A DNA stretch of 64,000 nt from assembly GCA_021496505.1 (NCBI GenBank), contig CP053031.1:1480001-1544000 (forward strand). The letters are read 5' to 3'. Made by a program: the position numbers and the translations under genes. This DNA is from Thermoleophilia bacterium SCSIO 60948 (GTDB lineage: Bacteria > Actinomycetota > Thermoleophilia > Solirubrobacterales > 70-9). Under the pieces are notes generated by a model, which was not told the origin of the DNA, did no database searches, and saw nothing but the letters and a program-made list of their open reading frames with translations. Shown in pieces: positions 16,572-25,730 of the stretch (the first letter of the stretch is position 1; every line of letters starts with the position of its first letter).

Positions 16572-17242
16572 ACGGTGGTGTCGCGGGTGGACTGCGGCCG
16601 CGGGTCGGCGACGAGCTGACGCTCGCGCTTCCGCGCGGGGCGCTGTTCCCGGGCTGCCTCGACCTGCTCGAGGCGGCGGGGGTGCCGACCGCCGACCTGC
16701 GGGGGGACTCGCGCTCGCTCGTCTTCCGGACCGGCGGTCTCGTCCTGGTGACGATGCGGCCCTCCGACGTTCCGACCTACGTCGAGGCCGGCGCGGCCGA
16801 CCTCGGGATCACCGGCAAGGACGTGCTGCTCGAGCAGTCCGACCGCGTCCTCGTCGAGCTCCGCGACCTCGACTTCGGCGCCTGCCGGATGGTCCTCGCC
16901 GGCCGCCGGGGCGATGACAGGCTCGCCGACGCGGAGCGACGCCTCGGGACGATCCGGATCGCGACGAAGTATCCGCGCATAACGGAGGACTGGGCCGAGC
17001 GCACCGGACACGAGGTCGAGACGATCGAGGTCAAGGGCTCGGTCGAGCTCGCCCCGCTCGTCGGTCTCGCCGACGGGATCGTCGATCTGGTCGACACCGG
17101 CCGGACCCTGGCCGAGAACGACCTCGAGGTCCGCGAGGAGATCGCGCACTGCACCGCGCGACTCGTCTGCAACCGCGTCGCCCACACGCTGCGCGCCGAA
17201 GCCGTCGACGATCTGGCGAGGCGGCTCGGGAGCGTTCGATGA
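16568..17242 (+). CDS. hisG: ATP phosphoribosyltransferase, short form
   Basis: 224 residues. It catalyses the first step of histidine synthesis, condensing ATP and PRPP. Typical motifs are LALPRGALFPGCLDLLEAAG, AADLGITGKDVL, IRIATKYPRIT and the PRPP loop near GIVDLVDTGRTLAENDL. It lacks the C-terminal regulatory domain of the long form, which fits the presence of HisZ. It overlaps hisZ and hisD by 4 bp each. Confidence 0.95.
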   Translation: MNGGVAGGLRPRVGDELTLALPRGALFPGCLDLLEAAGVPTADLRGDSRSLVFRTGGLVLVTMRPSDVPTYVEAGAADLGITGKDVLLEQSDRVLVELRDLDFGACRMVLAGRRGDDRLADAERRLGTIRIATKYPRITEDWAERTGHEVETIEVKGSVELAPLVGLADGIVDLVDTGRTLAENDLEVREEIAHCTARLVCNRVAHTLRAEAVDDLARRLGSVR

Positions 17243-18525
17243 GGATCGAGCGGATCGAGCTGCGAAGCGGCTCCAATCCGGCCGCCGTCGCGCGCGAGAT
17301 CCGCCTGGCGATGCCGACCCTCGACGAGGTCGGGGGCCGGGTCCGCGAGATCCTGGCCGCGGTCGCCGAACGCGGCGACGAAGGGGCGCTCGACGTCGCT
17401 CGCGAGGTCGGCGAGGAGCCGGCGTCGCTGCGGGTCGACCCGGCGCGCTGCCAAGCGGCGCTCGAGGCGCTCGACCCGGAACTTCGCGCGGCCCTCGAGC
17501 TCGCGCGCGAGAACCTGACCCGGGTCGCCGAGGCGGAGCTCGCGGCCGTCGGCGGGAAGGCGAGCGTCGAGCTCGCGCAGGGCCAGACGGTCACGATCGC
17601 ATCCCGACCCGTCGCGGCCGCCGGCGTCTACGCGCCGGGTGGCAAGGCGCCGCTCGCCTCGAGCGCGCTGATGTGCCTCGTCCCGGCGAAGGTCGCGGGC
17701 GTCGGGCGGATCGCCGTCGCCTCACCTCCCGGTCCGGGTGGCGAGCCCGCCGGGGTCGTGCTCGCCGTATGCGCGCTCTGCGATGCCGCCGACGAGGTGA
17801 TCGCGCTCGGCGGGGCGCAGGCGGTCGCGGCGCTCGCCCTCGGGACCGAGACGGTCGCGCCGGTGGACGTCGTCGCGGGACCCGGGAACCGCTATGTGCA
17901 GGAGGCCAAGCGCCTGCTCTACGGCCGCGTCGGCATCGACTCTCTCGCCGGCCCGAGCGAGATCGTCGTCGTCGCCGACGCCGGGGCCGACCCGGAGCTG
18001 ATCGCGCTCGACGTCTGCGCCCAGGGCGAGCACGGATCGGACGGTCCACTCGTCGTCATCGCGACGGACACCCGGCTGCTGGATGCGGTCGCGGCGCGGA
18101 TCGAGTCGTTCTCCGCCGAGCACGCGACGATCGCCGAGGACGCTCGCGCCACGCTCATCCTCGCCGAGATCGAGTCGGAGGCGCTCGCGCTGTCCGACGC
18201 GCTGGCGCCCGAGCACCTCGAGCTCGCGCTCGACGGAGCGGGCGCCGCGATGGCGGCCGAGCGGGTCGCCGGCGCCGTCTTCTACGGGGCGGGGTCGGCG
18301 ACCGCGTTCGGCGACTACGCGGCGGGCTCCAATCACGTCCTGCCCACCGGCGGATCAGCCCGCTTCGCGGGTCCACTCGGTGTCGGCGCGTTCCTGCGTC
18401 GCAGCTCGGCGGTCGAGATCCCAGTGGGGGCCGACGCCGGTCTGGCTTCCGCCGTCGACCTGCTCGCGCGGGCCGAGGGGCTCGAGGTGCACGCACGCTC
18501 GGCCCGGGCGCGCTCGACCGGCTGA
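17239..18525 (+). CDS. hisD: Histidinol dehydrogenase
   Basis: 428 residues. It oxidises histidinol to histidine in two NAD-dependent steps with a zinc ion. Signature stretches are PGGKAPLASSALM, GAQAVAALALGTETV, VAGPGNRYVQEAKRLLYG, DSLAGPSEIVVVAD and AQGEHGSDGPLV, the last containing the zinc/base region. HVLPTGGSARF near the C-terminus is typical. It overlaps hisG by 4 bp; 50 bp separate it from hisB. Confidence 0.96.
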   Translation: MRIERIELRSGSNPAAVAREIRLAMPTLDEVGGRVREILAAVAERGDEGALDVAREVGEEPASLRVDPARCQAALEALDPELRAALELARENLTRVAEAELAAVGGKASVELAQGQTVTIASRPVAAAGVYAPGGKAPLASSALMCLVPAKVAGVGRIAVASPPGPGGEPAGVVLAVCALCDAADEVIALGGAQAVAALALGTETVAPVDVVAGPGNRYVQEAKRLLYGRVGIDSLAGPSEIVVVADAGADPELIALDVCAQGEHGSDGPLVVIATDTRLLDAVAARIESFSAEHATIAEDARATLILAEIESEALALSDALAPEHLELALDGAGAAMAAERVAGAVFYGAGSATAFGDYAAGSNHVLPTGGSARFAGPLGVGAFLRRSSAVEIPVGADAGLASAVDLLARAEGLEVHARSARARSTG

Positions 18526-18575
18526 CGCCGCCGGAGCGGCCGTCGCGGTGCTGACGCTCTAGGTTTTCGGCTGCG

Positions 18576-19172
18576 ATGAGCCCGCGCACCGCCACCATCG
18601 AGCGCCACACCGCCGAGACCGAGATCTCGCTGTCCGTCGCGCTCGGAGGCGAGGGCGACGGCTCCGGCGAGATCGCCACCGGGGTCGGATTCTTCGACCA
18701 CATGCTCGAGCTGCTCTCGCGCCACGGGCGTCTCGGTCTCGCGGTCAGCGCCCGCGGTGATCTCGAGACGGGGGCGCACCACACCGTCGAGGACGTGGGG
18801 ATCGCGCTCGGCGCGGCGCTCGACCAGGCGCTCGGCGACCGCGCCGGCGTCCGCCGCTACGCCAGCCTCGCGCTGCCGATGGACGAGGCGCTCTGCGAGG
18901 TCGCGCTCGATCTCTCGGGCCGAGCGTTCCTGCGCTTCGAGGCCGGGATGCCGGCGCCGTCTGTCGCCGACTTCGACACCGATCTGGTCGAGGAGTTCCT
19001 GCGCGCGCTGGCCTCGAACGCGCGCCTGACGCTGCATGTCCGCGTTCCCTACGGAACGAACGCGCACCACGTCTGCGAGGCGGTCTTCAAGGCCGTTGCG
19101 CGGGCGCTTCGCGAGGCGGCGGCGATCGACCCCGACGAGCCGGGCGTCCCGTCGACCAAGGGCTCGCTCTGA
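18576..19172 (+). CDS. hisB: Imidazoleglycerol-phosphate dehydratase
   Basis: 198 residues, the monofunctional form without a phosphatase domain. The paired metal-binding motifs FFDHMLELLSRHG and HHTVEDVGIALG, and the second set NAHHVCEAVFKA, are present. It converts imidazoleglycerol phosphate to imidazole acetol phosphate. Start ATG at 18576. hisC, normally near hisD/hisB in actinobacteria, is not present in the window. Confidence 0.96.
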   Translation: MSPRTATIERHTAETEISLSVALGGEGDGSGEIATGVGFFDHMLELLSRHGRLGLAVSARGDLETGAHHTVEDVGIALGAALDQALGDRAGVRRYASLALPMDEALCEVALDLSGRAFLRFEAGMPAPSVADFDTDLVEEFLRALASNARLTLHVRVPYGTNAHHVCEAVFKAVARALREAAAIDPDEPGVPSTKGSL

Positions 19173-19174
19173 CC

Positions 19175-19819
19175 GTGGCGGGCGCGCCGCGGATCCAGAT
19201 ACTCGACTACGGGATGGGCAACCTGCGCTCGGTCGAGAAGGCCTTCGAGCGCGTCGGCGCCGATCCGATCCGAAGCGCCGACCCCGGGCTGGTCGCCGAG
19301 GCCGATGGCGTGGTCGTGCCGGGCGTCGGCGCGTTCGCCGAGGCGATGCGCCGGATCCGCGCCGCGGGTCTCGAGGCACCGTTGCTCGAACGCGCCCGTG
19401 CCGGCGGTCAGATCCTCGGCGTCTGCCTCGGCTACCAGCTGCTCTTCGAGCGCTCTGAGGAGGGCGGCGGAGCGACGGGTCTCGGGCTGATGGCGGGCTC
19501 CGTACGACGTCTTCGCGCGCCGGGCCTCAAGATCCCGCACATGGGCTGGGAGCCGGTTCGGATCGAGCGCGAATCCAAGCTGATGGCGGGTCTCGCCGAC
19601 GCGACCCCGTTCTACTTCGTCCACTCCTTCGTGCCCGAGCCGGCCGACCCGTCCGTGATCGTCGGGACCGCGGTCCACGGCGAGCGCTTCGCATGCGTGG
19701 TCGCCGACGGCGGCGTCGGCGGCGTCCAGTTCCACCCCGAGAAATCGAGCGCCGCGGGACTGCGCCTGCTCGGCGCCTTCGCGGAGCGCTGCCGGGCCGC
19801 GACCGGCACCCTCGCCTAG
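19175..19819 (+). CDS. hisH: Imidazole glycerol phosphate synthase, glutaminase subunit
   Basis: 214-residue class I glutamine amidotransferase. Nucleophile Cys is in GVCLGYQLLFE and the His/Glu pair is in QFHPEKSS; the N-terminal QILDYGMGNLRSVEKAF is typical. It supplies ammonia to HisF, which is encoded two genes later. Start GTG at 19175, 2 bp after hisB. Confidence 0.95.
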   Translation: MAGAPRIQILDYGMGNLRSVEKAFERVGADPIRSADPGLVAEADGVVVPGVGAFAEAMRRIRAAGLEAPLLERARAGGQILGVCLGYQLLFERSEEGGGATGLGLMAGSVRRLRAPGLKIPHMGWEPVRIERESKLMAGLADATPFYFVHSFVPEPADPSVIVGTAVHGERFACVVADGGVGGVQFHPEKSSAAGLRLLGAFAERCRAATGTLA

Positions 19820-19836
19820 ACGGGCAGGACGACTCG

Positions 19837-20580
19837 ATGCTCTTGCTTCCGGCGATCGACATCCGCGACGGACGCGCGGTCCGCCTCGTCCAGGGCGACT
19901 ACGCGCGAGAGACGACCTTCGACGCCGATCCGCTCGAAGCCGCGCGCCGCTGGGCCGGGCAGGGCGCCAGGGCGCTACACATCGTCGATCTCGACGGCGC
20001 GCGCGGCGGCGAGCCCGAGAACCTCGAGCATCTGCGGCGGATCCGAGCCGAGATCGACCTCCCGATCCAGTTCGGCGGCGGGCTTCGCAGCGCCGAGTCG
20101 GTCGAGACGGCGCTCGCCGCCGGTGCCGAGCGTGTCGTGCTGGGAACGGCCGCGCTGAGCGACCCGATGCTCGTCGAGTCGCTCGCCGCCGACCACGGCC
20201 CGCGGATCGTCGTCGGCGCGGACGCCCGGGCGGGCAGGATCGCCGTCGAGGGCTGGAAGCGCGACTCGGCCATGACGCCGGACGAGCTAGTCGCGACGCT
20301 CGGCGAGCGCGGTGTGACGCGGTTCGTCTACACGCCGGTCGAGGTCGACGGGACGCTCCAGGGGCCCGGGACCGAGGGTCTCGCGAGCGTCGCCGAGGCG
20401 GCTGCGAGGACCGGGGCGGAGGTCGTCTACTCGGGCGGCATCGGCGAGCTCTCCCACCTCAGCGAGCTGGCCCGACTGGCGCCGCCGGCGTTGACGGGCG
20501 TGATCGTCGGGCGGGCCCTGTATGAGGGCCGATTCGACGTCGCGCAAGCCCGCGCGGCGCTCGAGCGCCCCGACGCCTGA
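19837..20580 (+). CDS. hisA: Phosphoribosylformimino-AICAR ribotide isomerase HisA
   Basis: 247-residue (beta/alpha)8 barrel. Catalytic Asp8 in PAIDIRDGRAVRLVQGDY and the second-half Asp in VEVDGTLQGPG are in place; phosphate-binding GGGLRS and GGIG are visible. In actinobacteria the homologue can also serve tryptophan synthesis (PriA); which activity this one has cannot be decided by eye. Start ATG at 19837. Confidence 0.94.
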   Translation: MLLLPAIDIRDGRAVRLVQGDYARETTFDADPLEAARRWAGQGARALHIVDLDGARGGEPENLEHLRRIRAEIDLPIQFGGGLRSAESVETALAAGAERVVLGTAALSDPMLVESLAADHGPRIVVGADARAGRIAVEGWKRDSAMTPDELVATLGERGVTRFVYTPVEVDGTLQGPGTEGLASVAEAAARTGAEVVYSGGIGELSHLSELARLAPPALTGVIVGRALYEGRFDVAQARAALERPDA

Positions 20581-20621
20581 GCCGGGCGAGAGCCCTGCCC
20601 GCGGCGGCCTAGGCTTGAGCC

Positions 20622-20870
20622 ATGTTCTGGTTTCGAGTCCTAGCCGTCGGACAGCTCGCGCTCCTGGCGCGGCGCCATCTCCAGAAGCTCGAGCCGGCCG
20701 ATCGCACGCGGCTGGCCGCGCTCGTCAAGAAGTCGAAGGGGCGCCCGAGCAACCTGACGGCCGCCGATCGCTCCGAGCTGCTCGCGCTCGTCCGAAAGCT
20801 CGAGCCGGGCGAGTTCGGCCGCTCGGCAGCCGGCCACGTCAGCCCGCTGCGCCGCCGCAGGCCGCTCTAG
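20622..20870 (+). CDS. Hypothetical basic protein between hisA and hisF, 82 aa
   Basis: A short protein with an N-terminal hydrophobic helix ([16 protein letters not shown]), then an amphipathic Lys/Arg-rich middle ([29 protein letters not shown]) and a second similar block ([23 protein letters not shown]), which suggests an internal repeat. It ends in a run of arginines. GC3 is high and spacing to neighbours is tight (41 bp after hisA, 13 bp before hisF), so I regard it as real. I do not recognise the family and see no link to histidine synthesis other than position. Confidence 0.65.
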   Translation: MFWFRVLAVGQLALLARRHLQKLEPADRTRLAALVKKSKGRPSNLTAADRSELLALVRKLEPGEFGRSAAGHVSPLRRRRPL

Positions 20871-20883
20871 GAAGAGCTCGGCC

Positions 20884-21678
20884 TTGGCGCTCAAGCGCGT
20901 CATCCCCTGTCTCGACGTCGATTCGGGACGGGTCGTCAAGGGGACCAACTTCGTCGATCTGCGCGACGCGGGCGACCCCGTCGAGCTCGCGGCACGCTAC
21001 GACCGCGAGGGCGCCGACGAGCTCGTCTTCCTCGACATAACCGCCTCGCACGAGCGTCGCGACACGATCGTCGAGCTCGCCCGCCGAACTGCGAACGAGG
21101 TCTTCATCCCGTTCACGATCGGCGGCGGCATCCGATCGGTGGCCGACGCCCAGGCCGTGCTGGACGCGGGTGCGGACAAGGTCTCGGTGAACTCGGCCGC
21201 GCTCGCGCGCCCGGAGCTGATCACCGAGCTCGCGACGGTGTTCGGCTCGCAGTGCGTCGTCGTCGCGATCGACGCGCGGCGTCGCGACGACGGCGAGGCC
21301 GGCTGGGAGGTCTACGTCCACGGGGGCAGGCAGGCGGTCGAGGGTCGCGACGCGGTCCGCTGGGCGGCGGAGGCCGAGCATCTCGGAGCGGGGGAGATCC
21401 TGCTGACCAGCATGGACCGCGACGGCACCTCCGACGGCTACGCCAACGACCTCAACGCGGCGGTCGCGGCCGCGGTCGGGATCCCGGTCATCGCATCGGG
21501 CGGCGCGGGCCGGCTCGAGCACCTGGCCGAGGCGGTGGTCGAGGGTCACGCCGACGCCGTGCTCTGCGCCTCGATCTTCCACTACGGCCTCTACACGATC
21601 GCCGAGGCCAAGGCCGCGATGAGCGCGGCTGGGATCGAGGTCAGGCCGGTCGAGCTACCGGCGCTCGGCGCCGGGTGA
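20884..21678 (+). CDS. hisF: Imidazole glycerol phosphate synthase, cyclase subunit
   Basis: 264-residue (beta/alpha)8 barrel partner of HisH. Catalytic Asp residues lie in [15 protein letters not shown] and [14 protein letters not shown]; phosphate motifs GGGIRS and SGGAG are present. Start TTG at 20884, directly before the typical [11 protein letters not shown]. Its 3' end overlaps the convergent propeller gene by 24 bp. Confidence 0.95.
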   Translation: MALKRVIPCLDVDSGRVVKGTNFVDLRDAGDPVELAARYDREGADELVFLDITASHERRDTIVELARRTANEVFIPFTIGGGIRSVADAQAVLDAGADKVSVNSAALARPELITELATVFGSQCVVVAIDARRRDDGEAGWEVYVHGGRQAVEGRDAVRWAAEAEHLGAGEILLTSMDRDGTSDGYANDLNAAVAAAVGIPVIASGGAGRLEHLAEAVVEGHADAVLCASIFHYGLYTIAEAKAAMSAAGIEVRPVELPALGAG

Positions 21679-23100
21679 GTCCGAAGCGGGGCCCTGCTTC
21701 GCGCGCTTTCCGCCACCCGAGCCACCACCGGACCCGGCGCGCTCGGCCTGCCGCTCGCGCTGCGCGGCCCTCTGCTCCTTCTCTCGCTCCTGCTCGCGGC
21801 GGTACTTCGCCTGGCGCTGCTTCGTGGGCAGGCGCTCCTTGAAGGCGCGGATCACGTTGTATCCCGTGAGGTAGAGCTTCTCGCCGTCCGAGATCACCGG
21901 GTTGTATTCGCCCTCGTCGATCTCGAAGGTCTGCTTGCCGTTGTCGGCGTCGTAGCCGAGCGTTCCGATGTTCTCGCCGATCACGCCGACGTAGACCGTC
22001 CGCCCGACGACGCTCGCGGCGCCGATCACCGGTCCGCCGACGTCCTTCGTCCAGCGCACGTCCCCGGTCTCGGCGTCGAGCGCGTAGAAGTTCTGGTCGG
22101 CGGAGCCGATGTAGACCGTCGGCGGGCCGCCGGGCGGATCGGCGACCGCCGGCCCGGGGTACACCTCGGCGCCGGTCGACTGGCTCCAGACGAGCGATCC
22201 GTCGTCGGCGTCGAAGGAGTAGACCCGGCCGTCGATCGATCCGAGGAAGACGCGGCCGAAGGCGACGGCCGGGGTCGAGTAGATCGGGCCCGAGCGACCG
22301 AAGCTCGATCCCTGGGTACCGGTCTGCCAGACGGTCTGGCCGCTGCCGGCGTCGAACGCGAAGACCTCGCCCGAATAGTTGCCGCCGTAGACCTTGCCCT
22401 CCGAGAACGCGAGACCACCCTTGACGGCGCCGGCCGTCGAGCGCTGCCACTTGATCGCACCCGTCTTGCGGTTGAGCGCGAAGACGTCGCCCGACTCACT
22501 GCCGACGTAGACCTTCGAGCCGTGGACGAGCGGCGAGGTCTCGCTGCGGCCGGGCAGATCGCGCTCCCAGACCTTCTTGCCGGTCCGGGCGTCGAGCGCG
22601 AAGGCGGTGCCGGGCTCGAGCGTCACGCCGTAGAGCAGGCCTCCGCCGCCCGAGGGTGACGAGGCGTTCAGCGCGCCCATGTCGCGCTTCCACTCGACCT
22701 TGCCGTTGTCGACGTTGACGGCGTAGAAGGTCGCATCCTTGTCCATCAGGAAGAGCTCGTCCTGGTAGATGATCGGCGAGAACTCGAGCAGCTTGCCGAG
22801 GTTGAGGCTCCACTCGGATGACCCGAACGGCGGGTCGACCTTGTCTGTCGCCAGGTAGCGCGTACGGGCGTCGTCGTAGCCGTATTCGGGCCAGTTGACC
22901 GTCTTGGCCTCGGGCTTGGGCTTCTTCTTCGGCTCTTCGCGGAGCTCCGGGCAGTTGGGCTCGCAGCCCTCGTCGCTCTCGCGCCCGAGGATGATCAGTG
23001 CCGCTGCCGCGGCGCCGGCGCAGACGAGGACGAACGCGCCGACGGTCAGCAGCCGGCGCCGGACGCTCCATCCGTTCCATGTCTGTGCGATGCGCTTCAT
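21655..23100 (-). CDS. Membrane-anchored PQQ-like beta-propeller protein
   Basis: 481 residues. An N-terminal signal anchor ([22 protein letters not shown], about residues 17-38) is followed by a short Cys pair (CEPNCPE), a Lys/Pro linker, then six or more propeller blades with the repeat style [22 protein letters not shown] and [22 protein letters not shown]. These Trp-docking repeats resemble BamB/PQQ-dehydrogenase blades, but no dehydrogenase active site is apparent. A highly charged Lys/Arg/Gln/Glu tail ([17 protein letters not shown]) ends the protein. The likely role is an extracytoplasmic scaffold or ligand-binding protein. Start ATG at 23100. The 3' end overlaps hisF by 24 bp in convergent orientation. 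Confidence 0.85.
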   Translation of the reverse strand: MKRIAQTWNGWSVRRRLLTVGAFVLVCAGAAAAALIILGRESDEGCEPNCPELREEPKKKPKPEAKTVNWPEYGYDDARTRYLATDKVDPPFGSSEWSLNLGKLLEFSPIIYQDELFLMDKDATFYAVNVDNGKVEWKRDMGALNASSPSGGGGLLYGVTLEPGTAFALDARTGKKVWERDLPGRSETSPLVHGSKVYVGSESGDVFALNRKTGAIKWQRSTAGAVKGGLAFSEGKVYGGNYSGEVFAFDAGSGQTVWQTGTQGSSFGRSGPIYSTPAVAFGRVFLGSIDGRVYSFDADDGSLVWSQSTGAEVYPGPAVADPPGGPPTVYIGSADQNFYALDAETGDVRWTKDVGGPVIGAASVVGRTVYVGVIGENIGTLGYDADNGKQTFEIDEGEYNPVISDGEKLYLTGYNVIRAFKERLPTKQRQAKYRREQEREKEQRAAQRERQAERAGSGGGSGGGKRAKQGPASDSPGAERR

Positions 23101-23174
23101 CCGCGAAGCCGGGGATAGTAGGCGGCGCCGTGGTCGACGCCGGAGAAGAACGATTGGAAGATCCGGGCACCGCG

Positions 23175-24287
23175 ATGGAGCGTTGGGCCGGCGCGCTGCC
23201 GTGGCGCGGGCTCGTCCTCGATGCAGCCGAGCGAATCGGTTCGCGGGTCCACGTCGTCGGCGGGGCCGTTCGAGACGTCCTGCTCGGCCGAGCCCCCGGC
23301 GACGTCGATCTCGTCGTCGAGGGAGATGCGACCGCGCTGGCCCGGGAGCTCGACCCGGCCGCACGGGTCCACGAGCGCTTCGGCACCGCCCGCGCCGCGG
23401 CCGGGGGCCTGGTGCTCGATCTCGCGTCGGCGCGAAGCGAGACCTACCCGAGACCGGGCGCGCTGCCTGAGGTGGCGCCGGCACCGATCGAGGCGGACCT
23501 CGACCGCCGCGACTTCACCGTCAACGCCGTGGCCGCGCCGCTCGACGCCCCGGCGCAGCTCATCGATCCCCACGGCGGGCTCGTCGATCTCGCCGCGCGC
23601 CGCCTCGAGATCCTCCACGAGGCGTCGTTTCGCGACGACCCGACCCGCGCGCTGCGCGGCGCGCGCTACTCGGCACGGTTCGGTTTCGAGCTCTCCGCGC
23701 TCGCGGCGGATCGCGTCCGTGAGGCCCGGCTCGAGACCGTCTCCGCGGACCGCGTCGATGCCGAGCTCGCGCTGATCCTCGACGAGCGCGTACCGGTCGC
23801 GGGGCTGCGCCTCGCTCGCGACTGGGGTCTGCTCGACGGCGATCTGGAACGAGTCCGGGACCTGCTCGAGCTGGCGGAGAGCCCGCCCTGGACCGGGCGC
23901 GTCGATCCGATGCCGGCGGCGCTCGAGGCGGGCGAGGTCCGTTGCGGCGTGCTCGCCCGCCGGATCCCGCCGCGCGCGCGGCGGCTCGCGGAGCTGAGCG
24001 CCTCGCGTCGTCCGTCCGAGCTCGCCTCCGCGGCGCGCGGCAGCACGGTCGCCGAGCTCGCGATCGCGTTCCTGCTCGGAGCGGAGTGGACCGCCCGCTA
24101 CGTCGAGGAGTGGGCGGCCGTCCGCCCAGCGATCGGCGGGGAGGACCTGATCGCCGCGGGCGTGGAGCCCGGGCCGGCGCTCGGGGCGGGGCTCCGAGCG
24201 GCGCTCGCGGCTCGGCTCGACGGTGAGGCGGACTCCGCCGAGCGCGAGCTCGAGATCGCGCTGGCGGCGGCCAGGGCCGCGTCCTAG
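23175..24287 (+). CDS. CCA tRNA nucleotidyltransferase / poly(A) polymerase family protein
   Basis: 370 residues, class II nucleotidyltransferase. HVVGGAVRDVLLG with the catalytic pair D43/D45 (GDVDLVVEGD), then RRDFTVNAVA and DPTRALRGARYSARFGF mark the head and neck domains. The C-terminal half is Ala/Arg-rich and lacks an HD domain. It would add CCA or A residues to tRNA 3' ends; the specificity is not readable. ATG at 23175 is used; in-frame GTG codons near 23130 would add about 15 residues. It is divergent from the propeller gene. Confidence 0.85.
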   Translation: MERWAGALPWRGLVLDAAERIGSRVHVVGGAVRDVLLGRAPGDVDLVVEGDATALARELDPAARVHERFGTARAAAGGLVLDLASARSETYPRPGALPEVAPAPIEADLDRRDFTVNAVAAPLDAPAQLIDPHGGLVDLAARRLEILHEASFRDDPTRALRGARYSARFGFELSALAADRVREARLETVSADRVDAELALILDERVPVAGLRLARDWGLLDGDLERVRDLLELAESPPWTGRVDPMPAALEAGEVRCGVLARRIPPRARRLAELSASRRPSELASAARGSTVAELAIAFLLGAEWTARYVEEWAAVRPAIGGEDLIAAGVEPGPALGAGLRAALAARLDGEADSAERELEIALAAARAAS

Positions 24288-24297
24288 CCTCCGAACG

Positions 24298-25044
24298 ATG
24301 CGCTGGCAGGAGGCTCCGAACGGCGTTCGCTGGCTCGAGGCCGAGCTGCCGGCCGCGCGTGCGTGTTTCTCGACCCGCCGCGGCGGGGTCAGCGATGGGG
24401 CCTTCGAGAGCCTCAATCTCGGCCTGCTGACCGCGGATCTCGAGCCCTCCGTGCGAGAGAACCGCCGCCGGCTCGCCGAGGCGGTCGACGTCGACCCGGC
24501 GGCGATCCTGTTCGGTCGCCAGGTTCACGGCGCCCAGATCGAGCGTCGCGAGCTGGCCCCCGACCCTGCTTCGTGGCTCGAGCCGGCCCCCGACCCCGCG
24601 GAGCTCGACGGACAGGCGACCTCGGCGCCGGGTCTCGCCCCGCTCGTCTTCGTCGCCGACTGCCTACCGGTCGCGCTCAGCGGGCCGGACGGGATAGCGA
24701 TGCTCCACTGCGGCTGGCGCGGCCTGGCCGGTGGGATCGTCGAGCGCGGGGTCCGCGAGGTCGGGGCGCGCGCCGCCGCGATCGGCCCCGGTATTGGGCG
24801 CTGCTGCTTCGAGGTCGGGCCCGAGGTGCACGCGGAGTTCGCGGCGCTCGGCGACGACATCGCCGACGGGCGGATGCTGGACCTCGTTCTCGTCGCCCGG
24901 CGCCTGCTCGAGCTCGCCGGGGTCGAGACGATCGAGGATTCGGGTCTGTGCACGTACTGCGAGCCCGAGCTCTTCTTCTCGCACCGCCGCGACGCCGGCA
25001 CGACGGGCCGGCAGGCCGGGCTGGTGGTCGCGTGCCCGAGCTGA
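24298..25044 (+). CDS. pgeF: Purine nucleoside phosphorylase / peptidoglycan editing factor family (YfiH, laccase domain)
   Basis: 248 residues of the DUF152/Cu-oxidase_4 family. The zinc-binding set is H77 (GRQVHGAQ), C122 (VADCLPV) and H137 (LHCGWRG); GPGIGRCCFEVG and FFSHRRD near the end are typical. Family members have purine nucleoside phosphorylase/deaminase activity and an editing role in peptidoglycan precursors. It shares 13 bp with yggS, and sepF follows, the standard actinobacterial/Firmicute cell-division neighbourhood. Confidence 0.92.
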   Translation: MRWQEAPNGVRWLEAELPAARACFSTRRGGVSDGAFESLNLGLLTADLEPSVRENRRRLAEAVDVDPAAILFGRQVHGAQIERRELAPDPASWLEPAPDPAELDGQATSAPGLAPLVFVADCLPVALSGPDGIAMLHCGWRGLAGGIVERGVREVGARAAAIGPGIGRCCFEVGPEVHAEFAALGDDIADGRMLDLVLVARRLLELAGVETIEDSGLCTYCEPELFFSHRRDAGTTGRQAGLVVACPS

Positions 25045-25679
25045 TCCGCGACATCGATCCGGGTCTCGTCCGCGACCGGCTGGGCGAGGTACGGGAGGCC
25101 GGCCGGCCCGGGCTCGAGATCCTGGTCGCGACGAAGTACGTGCCGGTCGAGGAGATGGGGGCGCTCGCCGAGGCCGGCGTCGGGCTCGTCGGCGAGAACC
25201 GGCTCGACTCGCTCATCGAGAAGCAGGAGCGCTTCGCGGATCGCTTCACGTGGGACTTCATCGGCAACCTCCAGAGCCGCAAGGCCCCGGAGGTCGCCGA
25301 GCGCGTCCGCCTTATCCACTCGCTGGCAAGCGAGTCGGCGGCCCGCAAGCTCGAGCGCGCGGCGGGCTCGGGCGCCGCGGCGCTGATCGAGGTGAACGTG
25401 GCCGGCGAAGGGACGAAGGGAGGCGTCGCGCCGAGCGAGCTCGCGGCGCTGATCGAGGCCTGCCCGCTGCCGGTCGAGGGCCTGATGACGATGCCTCCGG
25501 CGACCGCGGACCCGGAGCTCTCGCGCCCGCATTTCGCCCGCCTCGCCGAGCTCGCCGCCGAGCACGGGCTGGAGCGCCTGTCGATGGGGACGAGCCAGGA
25601 CTGGCGGGTCGCGGTCGAGGAAGGGGCGACGATCGTCAGGCTCGGCTCCGGCCTACTTCGCCGAGAACCGCTCGAATAG
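25032..25679 (+). CDS. yggS: PLP homeostasis protein, YggS family
   Basis: 215 residues with the alanine-racemase-like barrel and the PLP lysine K35 in LVATKYV. GENRLDSLIEKQ, WDFIGNLQSRKA, LIEVNVAGEGTKGG, LMTMPP and LSMGTSQDW are family motifs. It binds pyridoxal phosphate and affects its homeostasis. GTG start at 25032 overlaps pgeF by 13 bp; the frame open further upstream is antisense-like and was discarded. Confidence 0.93.
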   Translation: MPELIRDIDPGLVRDRLGEVREAGRPGLEILVATKYVPVEEMGALAEAGVGLVGENRLDSLIEKQERFADRFTWDFIGNLQSRKAPEVAERVRLIHSLASESAARKLERAAGSGAAALIEVNVAGEGTKGGVAPSELAALIEACPLPVEGLMTMPPATADPELSRPHFARLAELAAEHGLERLSMGTSQDWRVAVEEGATIVRLGSGLLRREPLE

Positions 25680-25730
25680 GTGCATAATCGGTAAAGGAAA
25701 AGGGGGGAATGGGGAGAAACCCGCAGCCGT

